Positions 61,491 through 64,000 of a stretch of 64,000 bases of DNA are shown in pieces. Source of the DNA: Rhodococcus sp040643435. GTDB lineage: Bacteria; Actinomycetota; Actinomycetes; Mycobacteriales; Mycobacteriaceae. Every line of letters starts with the position of its first letter. Position 1 is the stretch's first letter. A program made the position numbers and the translations under genes. The stretch lies in assembly GCF_040643435.1 (NCBI RefSeq), contig NZ_JBEYUH010000007.1:1-64000 (forward strand). The letters run 5' to 3'. The notes beneath the pieces are model-generated. The model worked only from the letters and a program-made list of their open reading frames with translations. It was not told the origin of the DNA and did not search any database.

Positions 61491-62330
61491 ATGGCGGTGT
61501 ACGCGGTGACCGGCGCTGCGTCCGGAATGGGCAGGGCGAGCGCGGAGAGGTTGCGCGCTGCTGGACACACAGTGATCGGAATCGACCTGAAGGACACCGA
61601 GATCCTTGCGGATCTGTCGACTCCACAGGGCCGTTCGGACGCCGTTCGGGCGACGCTCGACCGGGCGGAGGGCCGGCTCGACGGTGCCGTCCTTGCCGCC
61701 GGGCTGGGGCCGACGCCCGGCAAGGAGAAACTGATCGCGCAGGTCAACCTGCGCGGGGTGCTCGACCTGCTGGTCGGCTGGCGTCCCGCGCTCGCCGCGA
61801 CCGGCGACAGCAAGGTCGTGGTGTTCGGGTCGAATTCGGCGACCACCACGCCCGGCGTGCCGAATTCGGCGGTGAAGGCATTCCTCGCCGGGGACATGGA
61901 CAAAGGTGTCGCTCGCGCCACCCGCATCGGAGCGTCGGGGCCGGCGTTCACGTACGCGGCGTCGAAGATCGCGGTCACCCGGTGGGTGCGGCGTACCGCG
62001 GTGACTCCCCAGTGGGCGGGATCCGGTATCCGCATGAACGTGCTTGCCCCGGGAGCGATCTCCACCCCGTTGCTCGACGCTCAGCTCGAAAGCCCCCTGA
62101 AGAAGGCCGTGGAGAGTTTCCCGGTCCCGGTCGGCGGCTTCGGGCAGGCCGACCAGATCGCGCAGTGGGTCGAGTTCATGCTGTCGCCGGCCGCGGACTT
62201 CATGGCAGGCAGCGTCGTGGTCGTCGACGGTGGAACCGAGGCGTACTTCCGGCCGGACGACTGGCCCGTCCGGGTCCCGTTCCGTTCGATCCCGGGTTAC
62301 CTACGCAAGATGCGCTCCTTCGCACGCTGA
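61491..62330 (+). CDS. short-chain dehydrogenase/reductase
   Basis: A 279-residue SDR: VYAVTGAASGMGRASAERL, IGIDLKD, AAGLG in place of NNAG, SNSATTT and YAASK with catalytic Tyr and Lys. The C-terminus (AGSVVVVDGGTEA followed by an aromatic tail) resembles hydroxysteroid-dehydrogenase-like SDRs. The substrate is unknown. ATG 61491 is used because GGAG precedes it by 6 bases; an ATG four codons upstream is the alternative. Confidence 0.85.
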   Translation: MAVYAVTGAASGMGRASAERLRAAGHTVIGIDLKDTEILADLSTPQGRSDAVRATLDRAEGRLDGAVLAAGLGPTPGKEKLIAQVNLRGVLDLLVGWRPALAATGDSKVVVFGSNSATTTPGVPNSAVKAFLAGDMDKGVARATRIGASGPAFTYAASKIAVTRWVRRTAVTPQWAGSGIRMNVLAPGAISTPLLDAQLESPLKKAVESFPVPVGGFGQADQIAQWVEFMLSPAADFMAGSVVVVDGGTEAYFRPDDWPVRVPFRSIPGYLRKMRSFAR

Positions 62331-62338
62331 CGCACGAC

Positions 62339-62368
62339 GGTGGGGTCCGCAAGGAATCGCACCCCACC
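62339..62368. terminator. bidirectional terminator hairpin
   Basis: GGTGGGGT and ACCCCACC pair perfectly over 8 bp around a 14-base loop between two convergent genes. No T tract on either side. Confidence 0.55.
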
Positions 62369-62376
62369 CCCGCGCG

Positions 62377-62667
62377 TCAGCAGAAGTAGTCACCGAACCC
62401 GAAGATCGCGTCGAAAGCGCTGGTGGGCAGCACATCCACCGAGTTGACGCGATAAGGCGCATACGAGATGCGCATCAGGTCGCGCACGAACCGCGTCGCG
62501 TGGATCGCATCGACGGAGTCGATAGTGATCGTGAGAAGGACACGGCCGTTGTCGCCACGACCCAGCGCGCCGTGATGCCCGGCGATCGGCTCGATGAAGT
62601 CGACGATCTCATCGTCGGTCAGCAGATCGATGTAGACGTCGAGTTCGATCATCGCGTTGTATTCCAT
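62377..62667 (-). CDS. hypothetical protein, 96 residues
   Basis: ATG 62667 has GGGAG upstream at 8-base spacing, and codon usage is normal for the window. The sequence alternates strands and helices (IELDVYIDLLTDDEIVDFIE, GRVLLTITIDSVDAIHATRF) in a pattern suggestive of a ferredoxin-like alpha/beta sandwich, and it ends in Cys. I do not recognise a family. It lies alone between convergent and divergent neighbours. Confidence 0.65.
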   Translation of the reverse strand: MEYNAMIELDVYIDLLTDDEIVDFIEPIAGHHGALGRGDNGRVLLTITIDSVDAIHATRFVRDLMRISYAPYRVNSVDVLPTSAFDAIFGFGDYFC

Positions 62668-62847
62668 GTGTGTTCTCCCGTGTCGAACACCCGAGCGGCC
62701 TCGCGCCGCGCGGGTAGTTCTCGACGGGGAACACGCACGGCGACATCATGCCCGAATCGACCGGCATGCGTCATCATCCGATCGGTGGATACCGGTCGAG
62801 ACGGTCGGGCGATGTGCACGATCGGCGCCGTGCAGCACTCTCTGGAC

Positions 62848-63756
62848 ATGCCACTCGTCGAAGTGAACAACTTGCGGAAGTCGTACAAGGGCCGCGTCGT
62901 CGTCGACGACGTGAGCTTCGAGGTCCACGAAGGTGAGATCTTCGGGATCGTCGGACCGAACGGGGCGGGCAAGACCACGGCCGTCGAATGCGTCTCCGGC
63001 CTCCGGAAACCCGATGCCGGCATCGTCCGGGTGGCCGGTCTGGACCCGATCGCCGACCGCAACACGGTCACGGAACTGCTCGGGACCCAATTGCAGGAGA
63101 GCGAGCTCCAGGCGAAGCTGACCGTCCGGGAAGCACTCGATCTCTACGCTTCGTTCTACGCCCGGCCCGCCGACGGCGCTCTCCTCGCCGAACGGCTCGG
63201 CCTGAGCGGTCTGCTCGGCAGCCGGTTCGCGAAACTGTCCGGGGGACAGAAACAGCGGCTCTTCATCGCGCTGGCACTGATCGGGTCGCCGCGGGTGGTC
63301 GTCCTCGACGAGCTCACCACCGGGCTCGACCCGCGGGGGCGTCGCGACACCTGGGCGCTGATCGAAGAGGTCCGTGATTCGGGCGTCACTGTCCTGCTCG
63401 TCACCCATTTCATGGAAGAGGCGGAGCGACTGTGTGATCGGGTCGCGGTGTTCGACTCCGGGCGCATCCGGGCGCTGGGCAGCCCGGGGGAACTGATCGG
63501 GCAGGCGTCGGCAGCAGTTGTCGTCTCGTTCCACCCGTCCGGCCCGCTCGACCTCGCGCTGCTCGAGTCCTTGCCCGGTGTGGTCTCCGTGCGGACCGTC
63601 CAGGAGAGGGTGGTCGTCGACGGCAACGAGGATTCCATCCATGCGGTACTCACCCTGCTCGGTTCCCGGGGACTCACAGCCGAGCGCCTCCGCATCGTCG
63701 AAGCGACCCTCGACGATGCCTACCTCGATCTGACCGAAAGCGGGACACTGCCGTGA
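62848..63756 (+). CDS. ABC transporter ATP-binding protein
   Basis: A 302-residue ATPase of the drug/antibiotic-exporter (ABC-2) class: Walker A GPNGAGKTT, LSGGQKQRLFIALAL signature, Walker B VVVLDELTTGLDP and the His-loop LLVTHFMEEAERL. The C-terminal tail (VVSVRTVQERVVVDG ... LTAERLRIVEATLDDAYLDLT) is typical of DrrA-like proteins. ATG 62848 is the family-typical start; an ATG 12 codons upstream is in frame. It overlaps the permease gene by 4 bases. Confidence 0.87.
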   Translation: MPLVEVNNLRKSYKGRVVVDDVSFEVHEGEIFGIVGPNGAGKTTAVECVSGLRKPDAGIVRVAGLDPIADRNTVTELLGTQLQESELQAKLTVREALDLYASFYARPADGALLAERLGLSGLLGSRFAKLSGGQKQRLFIALALIGSPRVVVLDELTTGLDPRGRRDTWALIEEVRDSGVTVLLVTHFMEEAERLCDRVAVFDSGRIRALGSPGELIGQASAAVVVSFHPSGPLDLALLESLPGVVSVRTVQERVVVDGNEDSIHAVLTLLGSRGLTAERLRIVEATLDDAYLDLTESGTLP

Positions 63757-64000
63757 ACAACCACGTCATGAGAAGTCGATTGGTCGAGACGTCGCAGACG
63801 GACGGCCCGAAATCCTCGGCGTTGCTCGCCGTCCTACGGACCGAGGCACGTCTGTTCACACGAGAACCCGGTGCGATGTTCTGGATTCTCGTGTTCCCCA
63901 CGCTGATCATGTCGATCCTCGGTCTGATCCCGGCCTTCCGGGAGCCCGATCCCGGACTCGGTGGCCTGCGCGTGATCGATCTGTATGTCCCCGTGGCCAT
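63753..64000 (+). CDS. ABC-2 type transporter permease, N-terminal part (partial)
   Basis: The GTG at 63753 overlaps the ATPase stop (GTGA) and the frame stays open to the end of the window (82 codons). A hydrophilic start is followed by LRTEARLFTREPGAMFWILVFPTLIMSILGLIPAF, the usual first cytoplasmic helix and membrane segment of ABC-2 permeases. The gene continues outside the window. Confidence 0.82.
   Translation, partial: MNNHVMRSRLVETSQTDGPKSSALLAVLRTEARLFTREPGAMFWILVFPTLIMSILGLIPAFREPDPGLGGLRVIDLYVPVA

Overview
The window is a contiguous, gene-dense, high-GC stretch of a mycolic-acid actinobacterium, most likely a Rhodococcus or close relative. The evidence is a gene order that largely follows the Mycobacterium tuberculosis Rv0407-Rv0440 block (fgd1, pta, ackA, pknG, glnH, glnX, mutT3, thiE, thiO, thiS, thiG, lpqL, thiD, xthA, GNAT, def, DUF3263, LytR_C protein, sodC, glutamate-cysteine-ligase-like, AAA ATPase, pssA, psd, groEL2), an F420-enzyme tail at the left edge, a mycolyltransferase, and promoters of the TANNNT type. 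This is read from sequence and remembered synteny; no database search was run. No rRNA, tRNA, IS element or CRISPR array was seen.

Layout. 1-3482: end of an F420 enzyme, then pta-ackA (acetyl-phosphate/acetate). 3489-8110 (minus): pknG-glnH-glnX, an amino-acid-sensing kinase cassette. 8247-12056: a Nudix protein with an extra NYN-like domain, thiE, and a TPP riboswitch driving thiO-thiS-thiG. 12207-16317: ABC exporter pair, lipoprotein peptidase, thiD. 16475-22413: repair, deformylase, acetyltransferase, SodC and small envelope genes. 22444-28675 (minus): six-gene Mrp/Mnh cation/proton antiporter operon with 4-bp overlaps throughout. 28876-38108 (minus): membrane protein, CDC48-like ATPase, phosphatidylserine/phosphatidylethanolamine synthesis (pssA-psd), a START-like protein and a large nuclease-helicase. 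38243-44881: oxidoreductases, a PadR-controlled DUF1707 membrane protein, HtpG, a HAD phosphatase. 44995-50973: secreted protein, CIRCE-controlled groEL2, a decayed and an intact mycolyltransferase, and four tiny amphipathic peptide genes. 51071-58055: small secreted protein, hydrolase, and a quinate/shikimate-to-protocatechuate operon with a divergent LacI regulator. 58108-64000: prolyl-oligopeptidase-like enzyme, WS/DGAT-like protein, SDR, a hypothetical protein and the start of a second ABC exporter.

The most unusual region is 47.5-50.7 kb. Downstream of groEL2, in the place where Corynebacterium glutamicum carries the O-mycoloylated pore-forming peptides PorA/PorH, there are four unannotated 25-42-residue acidic amphipathic peptides. 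Each has a good Shine-Dalgarno site; two share a consensus promoter and a strong terminator, and a third lies below a perfect TGTGA-N6-TCACA site. They surround a secreted mycolyltransferase and the remnant of a second one. I infer a candidate mycomembrane peptide system. Other recurrent features are many genes whose -10 box sits 6-7 bases before the start codon (leaderless mRNAs) and heavy use of overlapping start/stop codons inside operons.
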